From Lachnospiraceae bacterium (GTDB lineage Bacteria; Bacillota; Clostridia; Lachnospirales; Lachnospiraceae): 8,950 nt of DNA. This document shows, one piece after another, positions 1 through 6,615 of the stretch; within the stretch, counting starts at the first letter, position 1; each line of letters opens with the position of its first letter. The notes beneath the pieces are model-generated. The model was given only the letters and a program-made list of their open reading frames with translations. It did not search any database and was not told the origin of the DNA. Location of the stretch: positions 1 through 8,950 of the forward strand of contig JAJQIE010000065.1 in assembly GCA_021199395.1 (NCBI GenBank), in the 5' to 3' direction. A program made the translations under genes and the position numbers.

Positions 1-1
1 G

Positions 2-937
2 TTCTGCAATGTCCCAAGCAGCCATGTTCTTCAGAATCTGGACGTAGAATATCTGTATGAGGCTCCGCTTGCGATGGAACAGGAAAATCTCGCCCAGGTA
101 GCATGCGAATGTCTGCATCTGGACTGCCCGGAGCCAAATCTTGACGACTGGAAAGAAATGGTAAACGCCCTGCGCACTCCCACACACGAGGTAGAGATCG
201 CGCTGGTCGGCAAATATATTCAGCTTCATGACGCCTATATCAGCGTTGTGGAGGCACTCAAGCACGGCGGTATCGCCACACATGCCACGGTCAACATCCG
301 CTGGATCAATTCCGAGGATGTGACCCGTGAAAACGCAGACGAGCTGCTAGGCGGCGCGGACGGCATCCTTGTCCCCGGCGGCTTTGGCGACCGCGGCATT
401 GAGGGCAAAATCGAGGCGATCCGCTATGCCCGTATGCATAAGATCCCGTACCTCGGCCTGTGCCTCGGCCTGCAGCTGGCTATTGTGGAATATGCCCGCA
501 ACGTTATCGGGCTGGACGGCGCGCACAGCATCGAGCTCGACCCGCAGACCAAATATCCGGTCATTGCTCTGATGCCGGATCAGAACGGCGTGGAGGACAT
601 CGGAGGCACCCTGCGCCTCGGCTCTTATCCCTGCGTGCTCGACAAAACCACAAAAGCTTATGAGCTCTATGGCACGGAGAAAATCCATGAGCGCCACCGC
701 CACCGCTACGAGGTCAACAACGACTTCCGCCAGATTCTGGAACAAAACGGCATGACGCTCTCCGGTCTTTCCCCGGATCGCCGTATTGTCGAAATGATCG
801 AGCTGAAGGATCACCCGTTCTTCCTCGCGACGCAGGCCCACCCGGAGCTGAAATCCCGGCCGAACCGCCCGCATCCGCTTTTCCGCGGATTTGTAGCGGC
901 GGCGGAGGAGCTGCATGACAGCCAGAGCTGGAAATAA
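2..937 (+). CDS. pyrG: CTP synthase (glutamine-hydrolysing), C-terminal part, truncated by window start
   Basis: CTP synthase aminates UTP to CTP in the cytoplasm, using ATP and ammonia released from glutamine. The reading frame is open from base 2, so the start lies outside the window; the ATG at 74 is internal. About 311 residues are visible, against roughly 535 for the whole family. The first part (FCNVPSSHVLQNLDVEYLYE) is the end of the synthetase domain. The rest is a class I glutamine amidotransferase domain, with the oxyanion-loop motif GGFGDRG, the nucleophile elbow GLCLGLQ (Cys codon 461-463) and the His/Glu motif HPELKSRP (His codon 839-841, Glu 845-847). All three catalytic triad residues are present and the C terminus looks complete, ending in TAA. 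The next co-directional gene starts 310 bases downstream behind a terminator, so pyrG is probably not co-transcribed with it. Identification is secure. Confidence 0.97.
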   Translation, partial: FCNVPSSHVLQNLDVEYLYEAPLAMEQENLAQVACECLHLDCPEPNLDDWKEMVNALRTPTHEVEIALVGKYIQLHDAYISVVEALKHGGIATHATVNIRWINSEDVTRENADELLGGADGILVPGGFGDRGIEGKIEAIRYARMHKIPYLGLCLGLQLAIVEYARNVIGLDGAHSIELDPQTKYPVIALMPDQNGVEDIGGTLRLGSYPCVLDKTTKAYELYGTEKIHERHRHRYEVNNDFRQILEQNGMTLSGLSPDRRIVEMIELKDHPFFLATQAHPELKSRPNRPHPLFRGFVAAAEELHDSQSWK

Positions 938-1005
938 TATACACGGGCAAAGGCAGAGCTGATCGACGGGCAGATTTTTGATTTCATCGGATGAGCAAAA
1001 AACTA

Positions 1006-1035
1006 TTGACGATTTCTGTTCTTCCGTTGTATTAT
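1006..1035 (+). promoter_or_regulatory. Putative sigma-A type promoter upstream of the ATP-grasp block
   Basis: A -35 box TTGACG (1006-1011) is separated by 18 bases from a -10 box TATTAT (1030-1035); each matches the consensus at 5 of 6 positions. Transcription would begin near 1041-1043, only about 6 bases before the terminator-like hairpin at 1048. It is the best promoter I see between pyrG and the ATP-grasp gene. Its role is uncertain because the transcript would meet a terminator at once. Confidence 0.55.
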
Positions 1036-1047
1036 AAATACAAACGA

Positions 1048-1078
1048 GGGCGTTTTGCTTTATGCAGAGCGCCCTTTT
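1048..1078 (+). terminator. Intrinsic terminator (11-bp stem, 5-base loop, U-tract)
   Basis: GGGCGTTTTGC (1048-1058) pairs with GCAGAGCGCCC (1064-1074) along all 11 positions, counting two G-U pairs, around the loop TTTAT. It is followed by TTTT (1075-1078). It lies 110 bases after the pyrG stop and could end the pyrG transcript. It is also immediately downstream of the promoter at 1006-1035, so it could instead act as an attenuator or a 5'-end hairpin for the downstream genes. Confidence 0.75.
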
Positions 1079-1247
1079 CCATACGCAAAGCCAGTGAGGA
1101 AGCCTGAAATGACGTGGCAGGTACAGAACTGCACTTTCACCTAAGGATGTCATCACAGGTACAGGAGCCGCGCCTTCGCCTGAGGAAATCACACGGAAGG
1201 CGGGCAGGGGTTTTGCCTTGTACTATAAACAGAAAGAGGGGATACTT
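1079..1247 (+). promoter_or_regulatory. Potentially structured 5' leader of the ATP-grasp gene
   Basis: These 169 bases precede the ATP-grasp start and hold no convincing long gene. Two local structures are visible. The first is a hairpin at 1105-1139: TGAAA pairs with TTTCA, and inside it GTG and CAG pair with CTGCAC across a one-base bulge. The second is a 7-bp stem, CGCCTTC (1171-1177) with GAAGGCG (1196-1202). No riboswitch class could be matched by eye. The ribosome binding site AGAGGGG (1235-1241) sits at the 3' end. Whether the whole acts as a cis-regulatory RNA is unproven. Confidence 0.3.
1109..1144 (+). CDS. Possible 11-residue leader peptide
   Basis: An ATG at 1109 opens a micro-ORF, MTWQVQNCTFT, that ends in TAA at 1142-1144. 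It is preceded by a Shine-Dalgarno-like AGTGAGGA (1093-1100) with 8-base spacing. It overlaps the hairpin at 1105-1139, so translation would disturb that structure, as in leader-peptide control. Such short ORFs arise easily by chance, there is no run of one amino acid to suggest classical attenuation, and I give it low confidence. Confidence 0.17.
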   Translation: MTWQVQNCTFT

Positions 1248-2603
1248 ATGCAGGGGACGGATATGGATCTCTACCGACACACAGATACCGTAAATGAGCT
1301 GCTGGCGCGGTACGGAGTCAAGTTCGGTATTTACAAAAATAATGAGTTCAAAGAGCAGCTTTTTCCGTTTGACGCAATTCCGCGCGTGATCGAAAAGGAT
1401 GAATTTGCCTATCTGGAAAAAGGACTGAAGCAGCGCGTGATGGCGCTGAACCTGTTTATCAGGGATATTTACAGTGAGAAAAAGATCATCCGGGATAAAA
1501 TCGTGCCGGAGGAATTTATCTATGCTTCGAGCGGATATCTGGCACAGTGTGAGGGCGTGACGCCGCCAAAGGGCGTCTATGCGCACATTGCCGGGATCGA
1601 TCTGGTGCAGGGCAGGGACAGAGAGTGGTACATACTGGAGGATAATCTCCGTGTTCCTTCCGGCGCGTCTTACCCGATGATCGCGCGGGAGCTCTGCCGC
1701 AGGAGCAGCCCTCTGGCCTTCCGGCAGACCCATATCGAGGACAACCGCAATTACGCGGATCTGCTGCGCAAGACGATGGATTATGTCAATACCGGCGGGC
1801 TCACGGTCATCCTGACGCCGGGGCGCTACAATTCAGCATGTTTTGAGCATTCGTACCTGGCGGAGAAGACGGGAGCGCATCTTGTCACCGGCAGCGAGCT
1901 GCTCGTCGAAGACGACCATCTGTATTTTATTGATTATTCCGGGCGCAAAGAGCCGGTCGGAGCGGTTTATCGCAGGATTTCGGATGAATACCTCGATCCG
2001 ATGAATTTTTATGAGGGATCTCTGATCGGGATTCCGCACCTGTATGATATTTTCCGCAAGGGCAATGTCGCGCTTCTGAACGCTCCCGGCAACGGCGTAG
2101 CAGACGACAAGGGGATTTACTACTTCGTGCCTAAGATGATCACCTATTATCTCGGTGAAGAGCCGATCCTCCACAATGCTCCGACCTATCTGCCTTTGTA
2201 TAAGGAAGACATGGATTATGTCCTGGAGCATTTCGACGATCTTGTGCTCAAAGACGTCGCGGAAGCGGGCGGCTATGGCGTCGTCTTCGGAAATAAGATG
2301 ACCAGACAGCAGAAGGAGGCCTTTATCGCGCTGCTGAAAAAAGAGCCCCGCCGCTTTATCGCACAGGAGGTCATTGATTTTCTGGATATTGATATTATGG
2401 ATCGCCCGCAGTCGGGCGAGGACGGAACACAGGTCAGCAATCGCGTACCGCGCAAGGCGGATCTGCGCGCGTTCGTTCTGATGGGCGAGGAGCCTATGGT
2501 CTGGAAGAGCGGGCTGACCCGGTTCTCCCGCAATCCGGATTCATTCATCGTCAACTCATCTCAGGGAGGAGGATTTAAGGACACATGGGTATTATCTCAG
2601 TAG
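1248..2603 (+). CDS. Circularly permuted ATP-grasp protein (COG2308 / CP_ATPgrasp family)
   Basis: This 451-residue cytoplasmic protein belongs to the ATP-grasp family predicted to form amide or peptide bonds through an acyl-phosphate; the substrate is unknown. Family blocks appear in order: EDNLRVPSG (131-139), the LTPGRYNSACFEHSYLA region, GAVYRRISDEYLDP (238-251), NAPGNGVADDKG, a candidate nucleotide-binding lysine and loop, LKDVAEAGGYG (K335, glycines from 341), DLRAFVL (405-411) and the C-terminal signature NSSQGGGFKDTW (436-447). No core motif is missing and the length is normal. The ATG at 1248 is chosen because AGAGGGG (1235-1241) lies 6 bases upstream; an in-frame TTG at 1218 would add ten residues but swallow that site. 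The last 19 bases overlap the alpha-E gene, which suggests translational coupling. The family call is firm; the reaction is predicted only. Confidence 0.92.
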   Translation: MQGTDMDLYRHTDTVNELLARYGVKFGIYKNNEFKEQLFPFDAIPRVIEKDEFAYLEKGLKQRVMALNLFIRDIYSEKKIIRDKIVPEEFIYASSGYLAQCEGVTPPKGVYAHIAGIDLVQGRDREWYILEDNLRVPSGASYPMIARELCRRSSPLAFRQTHIEDNRNYADLLRKTMDYVNTGGLTVILTPGRYNSACFEHSYLAEKTGAHLVTGSELLVEDDHLYFIDYSGRKEPVGAVYRRISDEYLDPMNFYEGSLIGIPHLYDIFRKGNVALLNAPGNGVADDKGIYYFVPKMITYYLGEEPILHNAPTYLPLYKEDMDYVLEHFDDLVLKDVAEAGGYGVVFGNKMTRQQKEAFIALLKKEPRRFIAQEVIDFLDIDIMDRPQSGEDGTQVSNRVPRKADLRAFVLMGEEPMVWKSGLTRFSRNPDSFIVNSSQGGGFKDTWVLSQ

Positions 2604-3391
2604 AAAACACAGACCGCCTGTACTGGCTTGGAAGGTACAGTGAACGCGTCTATACGACTATAAAATTATTCGCGGCAAGCTTTGACTCAATGATCGATAT
2701 TGATGAGCCGGACATGGATGAAACGGAAATTCCCGTGCCAATCCAGGACTCTCTGTCCCAGAATCCGTCAGAAAAGCAGCGGCAAAATCAGTCTCTGAAC
2801 AGTGACAGGAATTCCGCCTTTCCGGAGCACAATTCTTCTTTTCCGCATATATTCGAGGATTTCTGCAAACGGCTCGAAATACCGAATATTTACACTTCCG
2901 GGCCGGATTTTGTCAGCCGGTACTGCTTTGACCCGGAGGATCCGAATTCTATTTACTCGAACCTGACGCGCGCCTATGACAACTGCGTCGTTCTGCGTGA
3001 GGAGATCGGCAGCGAGACAATCTCCTACATCCAGCTCGCGATGTACGAGATGAATAAAGCACGGATTTCACCCTCGCCATTGATTGAGCTTCAGAAGGTG
3101 CTTGACGATATACTTGCGTTCTGGGGCATTGTGGACGACGATATTGACAGTGAAAATGTCCGCAATATCATTAAAGTCGGCAAGCGTATTGAGCGGCTGG
3201 ATCTCTACGCGCGGCTTCATATGTCCCGCGAGGAAATGAAGCGCGAGGTAGACCGGCTCTCCGGACGGATCTGGCGCACCTGCCTGAAATACAGGCAGTC
3301 CTACCTCGACGATCTGAACGCCCTCGTCGAAGCGCCCAAAATAGATTATCCCGCCATCGTACAGAAAACCGAAATGCTTCTGGAGGAATAG
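2585..3391 (+). CDS. Alpha-E domain protein (COG2307)
   Basis: This 268-residue, largely alpha-helical protein belongs to the alpha-E family, the standard partner of COG2308 ATP-grasp proteins; its biochemical role is not established. The N-terminal signature YWLGRYSER (13-21) is present. A central helix with NCVVLREEIGSE and a C-terminal repeat of the motif, VGKRIERLDLYARL, also fit the family. Residues about 42-88 are a polar Ser/Gln/Asn/Glu-rich stretch that looks like a disordered insert, although the protein is a little shorter than the usual 300 or more residues. The ATG at 2585 lies inside the end of the ATP-grasp gene, with GGGAGGAGG at 2564-2572 as the likely ribosome site (12-base spacing, rather long) or AAGG closer in. 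The stop TAG is 2 bases before the next start, and that gene's ribosome site lies within this one. Confidence 0.9.
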   Translation: MGIISVENTDRLYWLGRYSERVYTTIKLFAASFDSMIDIDEPDMDETEIPVPIQDSLSQNPSEKQRQNQSLNSDRNSAFPEHNSSFPHIFEDFCKRLEIPNIYTSGPDFVSRYCFDPEDPNSIYSNLTRAYDNCVVLREEIGSETISYIQLAMYEMNKARISPSPLIELQKVLDDILAFWGIVDDDIDSENVRNIIKVGKRIERLDLYARLHMSREEMKREVDRLSGRIWRTCLKYRQSYLDDLNALVEAPKIDYPAIVQKTEMLLEE

Positions 3392-3393
3392 CC

Positions 3394-4284
3394 ATGAAGG
3401 AGCTGCTCTTTGAATATGACATGAATCTGGTATTCAGTCCGCCAGTCGAAGAACACCGTTTTACCCTGAAATGCATCCCCAGGACCGATGAAAGACAATT
3501 TATCAAACAGCTCGATGTGGAGGTTTACCCAAAGGAGTTTTTGTCAACGGATGAAGACTCCTTTGGCAACTACAGCATTTACGGATATACAAAGGGCAAG
3601 CATGACCGATTTTTTGCCCGTGTCCGTGGACAGGCGCGAACCGGTCTGGCTCCCTGCCTGACAGCAAGAGCCGAGCACCAGGTCGGACTGTTCCGATATC
3701 AGACGGACTGTACCCGTCCCGGTCCAAATATTCTCTCATTCGCGGACACGTTTGCGGACGCGGCGACGGAATACCATGACCTTTCCGCCGCCGTTATACA
3801 CAGCGCAGACACGAATCCTATACCCGGCTACGACCCCACACTAAGCTTCGTCCTTACCATGATGCGCGGCTTATACAGGGAATTTTCCTATGTGCAGGGC
3901 GTCACAAACGTACAGACGACCGCGGAGGAGGCGATGGCGCTCGGCAGAGGAGTCTGCCAGGATTATTCGCATATCCTGCTCTCTCTTTGCCGGCTGCATA
4001 AAATTCCCTGCCGCTATGTCGTGGGGATGCTGATCGGAGAAGGGTTAAGCCACGCCTGGGTGGAAATCTACAGCAGGGGTCACTGGTACGCGCTCGACCC
4101 AACCAACAATCTGATCGTAGACGACGCACATATCAAAATATCCTCCGGCCGCGATTACCATGACTGCATCGTCAGTCAGGGCGTATTTGTCGGATGCACA
4201 ACGCAGACGCAGACGGTCGCTGTGAGAGTGCGGGAGATAGACATTTGCTGTCCGGCTGCACCAAAGCACGTTTCGCATGTATGA
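3394..4284 (+). CDS. Transglutaminase-like cysteine hydrolase with N-terminal Bact_transglu_N domain (COG1305)
   Basis: This 296-residue protein has no signal peptide or membrane segment, so it is cytoplasmic. Residues about 1-90 match the bacterial transglutaminase-like N-terminal beta domain (DSFGNYSIYGY followed by an H-D/R-F strand). The catalytic core follows, with Cys188 in RGVCQDYSH, His220 in GLSHAWVEIY and Asp235 in LDPTNN: a full Cys-His-Asp triad. A typical tail with SSGRDYHDC and GVFVGCTTQTQ closes the domain. In this neighbourhood such proteins are predicted to be peptidases or amidases rather than cross-linking enzymes, perhaps undoing or processing the product of the ATP-grasp ligase. 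The start has a strong GGAGGA (3382-3387) with 6-base spacing inside the end of the alpha-E gene, so the three genes form one translationally linked unit. Confidence 0.92.
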   Translation: MKELLFEYDMNLVFSPPVEEHRFTLKCIPRTDERQFIKQLDVEVYPKEFLSTDEDSFGNYSIYGYTKGKHDRFFARVRGQARTGLAPCLTARAEHQVGLFRYQTDCTRPGPNILSFADTFADAATEYHDLSAAVIHSADTNPIPGYDPTLSFVLTMMRGLYREFSYVQGVTNVQTTAEEAMALGRGVCQDYSHILLSLCRLHKIPCRYVVGMLIGEGLSHAWVEIYSRGHWYALDPTNNLIVDDAHIKISSGRDYHDCIVSQGVFVGCTTQTQTVAVRVREIDICCPAAPKHVSHV

Positions 4285-4345
4285 TTTTATTTCCATGCGT
4301 TGCAGACACATTTATAGCAAACGGCAATAATAATTTATCGTTTTC

Positions 4346-4351
4346 TATAAT
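4346..4351 (+). promoter_or_regulatory. Perfect TATAAT -10 box, possible promoter of the M14 gene pair
   Basis: TATAAT matches the -10 consensus exactly and lies in AT-rich DNA within the 160-base gap between the transglutaminase-like gene and the first M14-like gene. I see no good -35 box at 16-18 bases, so this may be a weak or activator-dependent promoter. Transcription would start near 4358 and leave a leader of about 87 bases before the ATG at 4445. Confidence 0.4.
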
Positions 4352-4394
4352 TCGATGCGCACGACCGCATATGGACCCTGCGGACGGCACAAAA

Positions 4395-4419
4395 TGGGAC
4401 AGGCAGCGGGCCTGTCCTG
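4395..4419 (+). promoter_or_regulatory. Leader hairpin upstream of the first M14-like gene
   Basis: GGACAGGC (4397-4404) and GCCTGTCC (4410-4417) form a perfect 8-bp stem around the loop AGCGG, extended by two G-U pairs to 4395-4419. There is no U-tract after it, so it is not an intrinsic terminator. Its 3' arm, TGTCCT (4413-4418), can instead pair with GGGACA (4435-4440), which includes the ribosome binding site of the gene starting at 4445. The stem itself is certain from the sequence; a regulatory role is inferred. Confidence 0.5.
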
Positions 4420-4444
4420 AACAGACAGAAAGAAGGGACATTCC

Positions 4445-5464
4445 ATGATCCAGACAATTGCAAAAACCAACATGCCGGTGGATGAAGTGCTCCGTATTCG
4501 AAAAAACCGCATCCAGCCGGACTATCATCCTGTGCTCAGCGCATCGAAGCAGGCAGGGCAGCCCACCACTGAGCACGCTGAGCATGAAAGCCAGACGCTT
4601 TCAGATTGTTCTCCCTCCTGCTCCAGACGCATCAGCATCGTCACCGGAATCCACGGCGATGAGCTGGAGGGGCAGTTCGTGTGCTACGAGGTCGCCCGCA
4701 GGATTAAAGAGCACCCGGAATACCTGAAGGGTACTGTCGATCTCTATCCGGCGCTGAATCCCTTCGGCATCGATTCCGTGACCCGCGGCATCCCTGCCTT
4801 TGACCTCGATATGAACCGGATTTTTCCGGGAAGCTCTGACGGCGACATGAATGAATACCTCGCCTCAGAAATCATCCGCGACCTCGAAGGCTCCGACCTG
4901 TGTCTCGACATTCACGCCAGCAATATTTATCTGACGGAGATTCCCCAGATCCGCATCAACGAGCTGCATGAGGAAGCGCTGCTCCCTCTGGCAATGCTGT
5001 CGAATGTAGATTTTATCTGGGTTCATGGTACGAGCACGGTGCTTGAATCCACGCTCGCCTACAGTCTGAACAGCCGCGGCGTCCCGACCCTGGTGGTAGA
5101 GATGGGCGTCGGCATGCGCATTACCAGAGAATACGGCACACAACTTACCGACGGCATTTTCCGTCTTATGGCGAAGCTTGGCGTCTGGATCGGGCCTGTC
5201 GCTGAGATCCGCACGCCGGTCATCTCCAGAGATCCCGATGAGGTCTCTTTCCTGAACGAGCCGGTTTCCGGTATTTTTATAAAGACGCGCCCGCACGGAA
5301 GCATGCTCAAAGCCGGTGATGAAATCGGGCAGATCGTAGATCCGCTGCATGGCACGCTGCTGTCTGTCATCACCGCTCCGGTCGACGGCTGGCTTTTTAC
5401 CGTCCGCGAATACCCGGTAGTCGATGAGGGCTCCCTGCTTGCGCGAATACTGACACAAAACTAA
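4445..5464 (+). CDS. Succinylglutamate desuccinylase/aspartoacylase-family (M14-like) zinc deacylase, metal site intact
   Basis: This 339-residue protein belongs to the AstE/AspA branch of the carboxypeptidase A-like zinc hydrolases, which cleave N-acyl amino acids and similar amides. The first metal motif is GIHGDELEG (His70, Glu73), the second DIHAS (Asp155, His157), and the general-base glutamate is Glu219 in VVEMGVG. MNRIFPG carries the Asn-Arg pair typical of substrate carboxylate binding. Residues about 245-339 form the small C-terminal beta domain seen in aspartoacylases. A polar insert (about 33-61, Ser/Gln/Glu/His-rich) lies before the first metal motif. The start is supported by GAAGGGA (4432-4438) with a 6-base spacer. 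It has no signal peptide. Its place after an ATP-grasp ligase suggests hydrolysis of an amide made there, but the substrate cannot be read from sequence. Confidence 0.9.
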   Translation: MIQTIAKTNMPVDEVLRIRKNRIQPDYHPVLSASKQAGQPTTEHAEHESQTLSDCSPSCSRRISIVTGIHGDELEGQFVCYEVARRIKEHPEYLKGTVDLYPALNPFGIDSVTRGIPAFDLDMNRIFPGSSDGDMNEYLASEIIRDLEGSDLCLDIHASNIYLTEIPQIRINELHEEALLPLAMLSNVDFIWVHGTSTVLESTLAYSLNSRGVPTLVVEMGVGMRITREYGTQLTDGIFRLMAKLGVWIGPVAEIRTPVISRDPDEVSFLNEPVSGIFIKTRPHGSMLKAGDEIGQIVDPLHGTLLSVITAPVDGWLFTVREYPVVDEGSLLARILTQN

Positions 5465-5499
5465 GGAGCCGACATACATACTTACATAATAAATCCTCA

Positions 5500-5517
5500 T
5501 GCAGCGGTTTCGCTGCA
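5500..5517 (+). other. Short perfect hairpin between the two M14-like genes
   Basis: TGCAGCG (5500-5506) and CGCTGCA (5511-5517) form a perfect 7-bp stem with the loop GTTT in the 92-base gap. The following bases (CCACTACTT) are not a U-tract, so this is at best a weak terminator. It may instead be an RNA-processing or stabilising element that sets the relative amounts of the two paralogues. Confidence 0.45.
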
Positions 5518-5556
5518 CCACTACTTATAAAAGTGTATGATACAAGGAGATTTTCC

Positions 5557-6597
5557 ATGAAACAATCCGTTTTATTTGAAATAAAAGCGCTCTACCGCGA
5601 CAATTTCCGTGTCACCGGATTCACCTTCGGCAGCGGCGAAGAATCCATCTGCATCGTCGGAAGCATGCGCGGCAACGAAAACCAGCAGCTCTACGCCTGC
5701 TCCCAGCTGATCCGCAAGCTCACGGAGCTGGAGGCAAACGGGCAGATCCTGCCTGGAAAACAGATTCTGGTGATTCCCTGCGCAAATCCATATTCCATGA
5801 ATATCAAAAAACGGTTCTGGTCCATTGACAATACGGACATCAACCGCATGTTTCCTGGCTACGACCAGGGCGAAACCACACAGCGCATCGCCGCGGGAAT
5901 TTTCAACGCCATCCAGAACTACAGATACGGCGTGCAGTTTGCTTCTTTCTATATGCCCGGCTCGTTTGTCCCGCATGTCCGCATGATGAAGACCGGTTTT
6001 GAGAATGTCGAGCTCGCCAGACAGTTCGGACTTCCCTATATCGTCCTGCACGACCCGCGTCCCTTTGACACCACCACGCTGAATTACAACTGGCAGATCT
6101 GGGAAACCAATGCTTTCTCCATCTATACCACCAACACGCAGAGAATTGACCGCAAAAGCGCGATGCAGGCCGACGAAGCCATCCTGCATTTTATGGAAAA
6201 ACAGGAAATTATCCATTACTGTGAAAGCGCCCCATCCTTACAGACAGCAGCGTCATGCGACAGCTCTTCACAAAGCTCATCACCCGACACACCTCAAAAT
6301 GGGCAGGGCGACCTGTCATCGAACAAAGAGCGGAAGCTCTTCGCGTCCCGTGTGATCGAAAGCCGCGATTTCATCCCCGTCCGCGCGGAGGACGCGGGCT
6401 TCTTTGAATCGCTCGTACAGCCGGGCGACGAGGTAGCGGAAGGACAGCTTCTTGCCAGAATCTATGACCCGTACACCGGCGCTGTCCGCAGCACATTACA
6501 CGCGCCAGCGCGCAGCACGGTCGCATTCGTACATGACGAAGCCATGACTTACCAGAGTACAGCCGTGCTGAAGCTGATCCGCGGGGAAGCCCAGTAG
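5557..6597 (+). CDS. AstE/AspA-family (M14-like) paralogue with degenerate zinc site, probable non-catalytic partner
   Basis: This 346-residue protein aligns along its length with the preceding M14-like gene. ICIVGSMRGNE corresponds to ISIVTGIHGDE, INRMFPG to MNRIFPG, and VQFASF...PHVRM to LDIHAS...PQIRI. The zinc ligands are altered: the first histidine is Arg38, the second is Phe128, and the Asp before it is Val. Glu41 and a glutamate equivalent to the general base (Glu183, in IWETNAF) remain, as does the Asn-Arg pair. A Ser/Gln-rich linker (about 222-260) precedes a C-terminal beta domain with the motif VQPGDEVAEGQLLARIYDP. The ATG at 5557 has an excellent AAGGAGA (5544-5550) at 6 bases; an in-frame GTG at 5533 is rejected because that site would then be coding. 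It probably binds rather than cleaves the ligand, unless it uses a different metal site. Confidence 0.83.
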   Translation: MKQSVLFEIKALYRDNFRVTGFTFGSGEESICIVGSMRGNENQQLYACSQLIRKLTELEANGQILPGKQILVIPCANPYSMNIKKRFWSIDNTDINRMFPGYDQGETTQRIAAGIFNAIQNYRYGVQFASFYMPGSFVPHVRMMKTGFENVELARQFGLPYIVLHDPRPFDTTTLNYNWQIWETNAFSIYTTNTQRIDRKSAMQADEAILHFMEKQEIIHYCESAPSLQTAASCDSSSQSSSPDTPQNGQGDLSSNKERKLFASRVIESRDFIPVRAEDAGFFESLVQPGDEVAEGQLLARIYDPYTGAVRSTLHAPARSTVAFVHDEAMTYQSTAVLKLIRGEAQ

Positions 6598-6615
6598 ACC
6601 GGCACAAGTAGACCG
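6593..6615 (+). repeat. Direct repeat AGTAGACCG x2 at the end of the second M14-like gene
   Basis: AGTAGACCG occurs at 6593-6601 and 6607-6615, 14 bases apart. The first copy contains the TAG stop codon of the M14-like paralogue (6595-6597). The second copy is the left tip of the palindromic element. The pattern could be a duplication made when the element inserted, or a small tandem slippage; nine bases is short enough that chance is possible. Confidence 0.5.

Noticed and set aside
347..1192. 281-residue minus-strand ORF across the end of pyrG
   Set aside because: It lies mostly antisense to the conserved amidotransferase domain and runs through the terminator; its translation shows no family features.
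1218..1247. TTG at 1218 as an upstream start of the ATP-grasp gene
   Set aside because: It would place the AGAGGGG ribosome site inside the coding region; the ATG at 1248 has ideal spacing.
4299..4326. CGTTGC...GCAAACG hairpin after the transglutaminase-like gene as a terminator
   Set aside because: The stem is short, has a bulge and a 13-base loop, and no U-tract follows.
4865..5521. 218-residue minus-strand ORF under the first M14-like gene
   Set aside because: Antisense shadow of a conserved gene; no recognisable domain and no ribosome site that I can see.
5533..5556. GTG at 5533 as start of the second M14-like gene
   Set aside because: It lacks its own ribosome site, while AAGGAGA sits 6 bases before the ATG at 5557.
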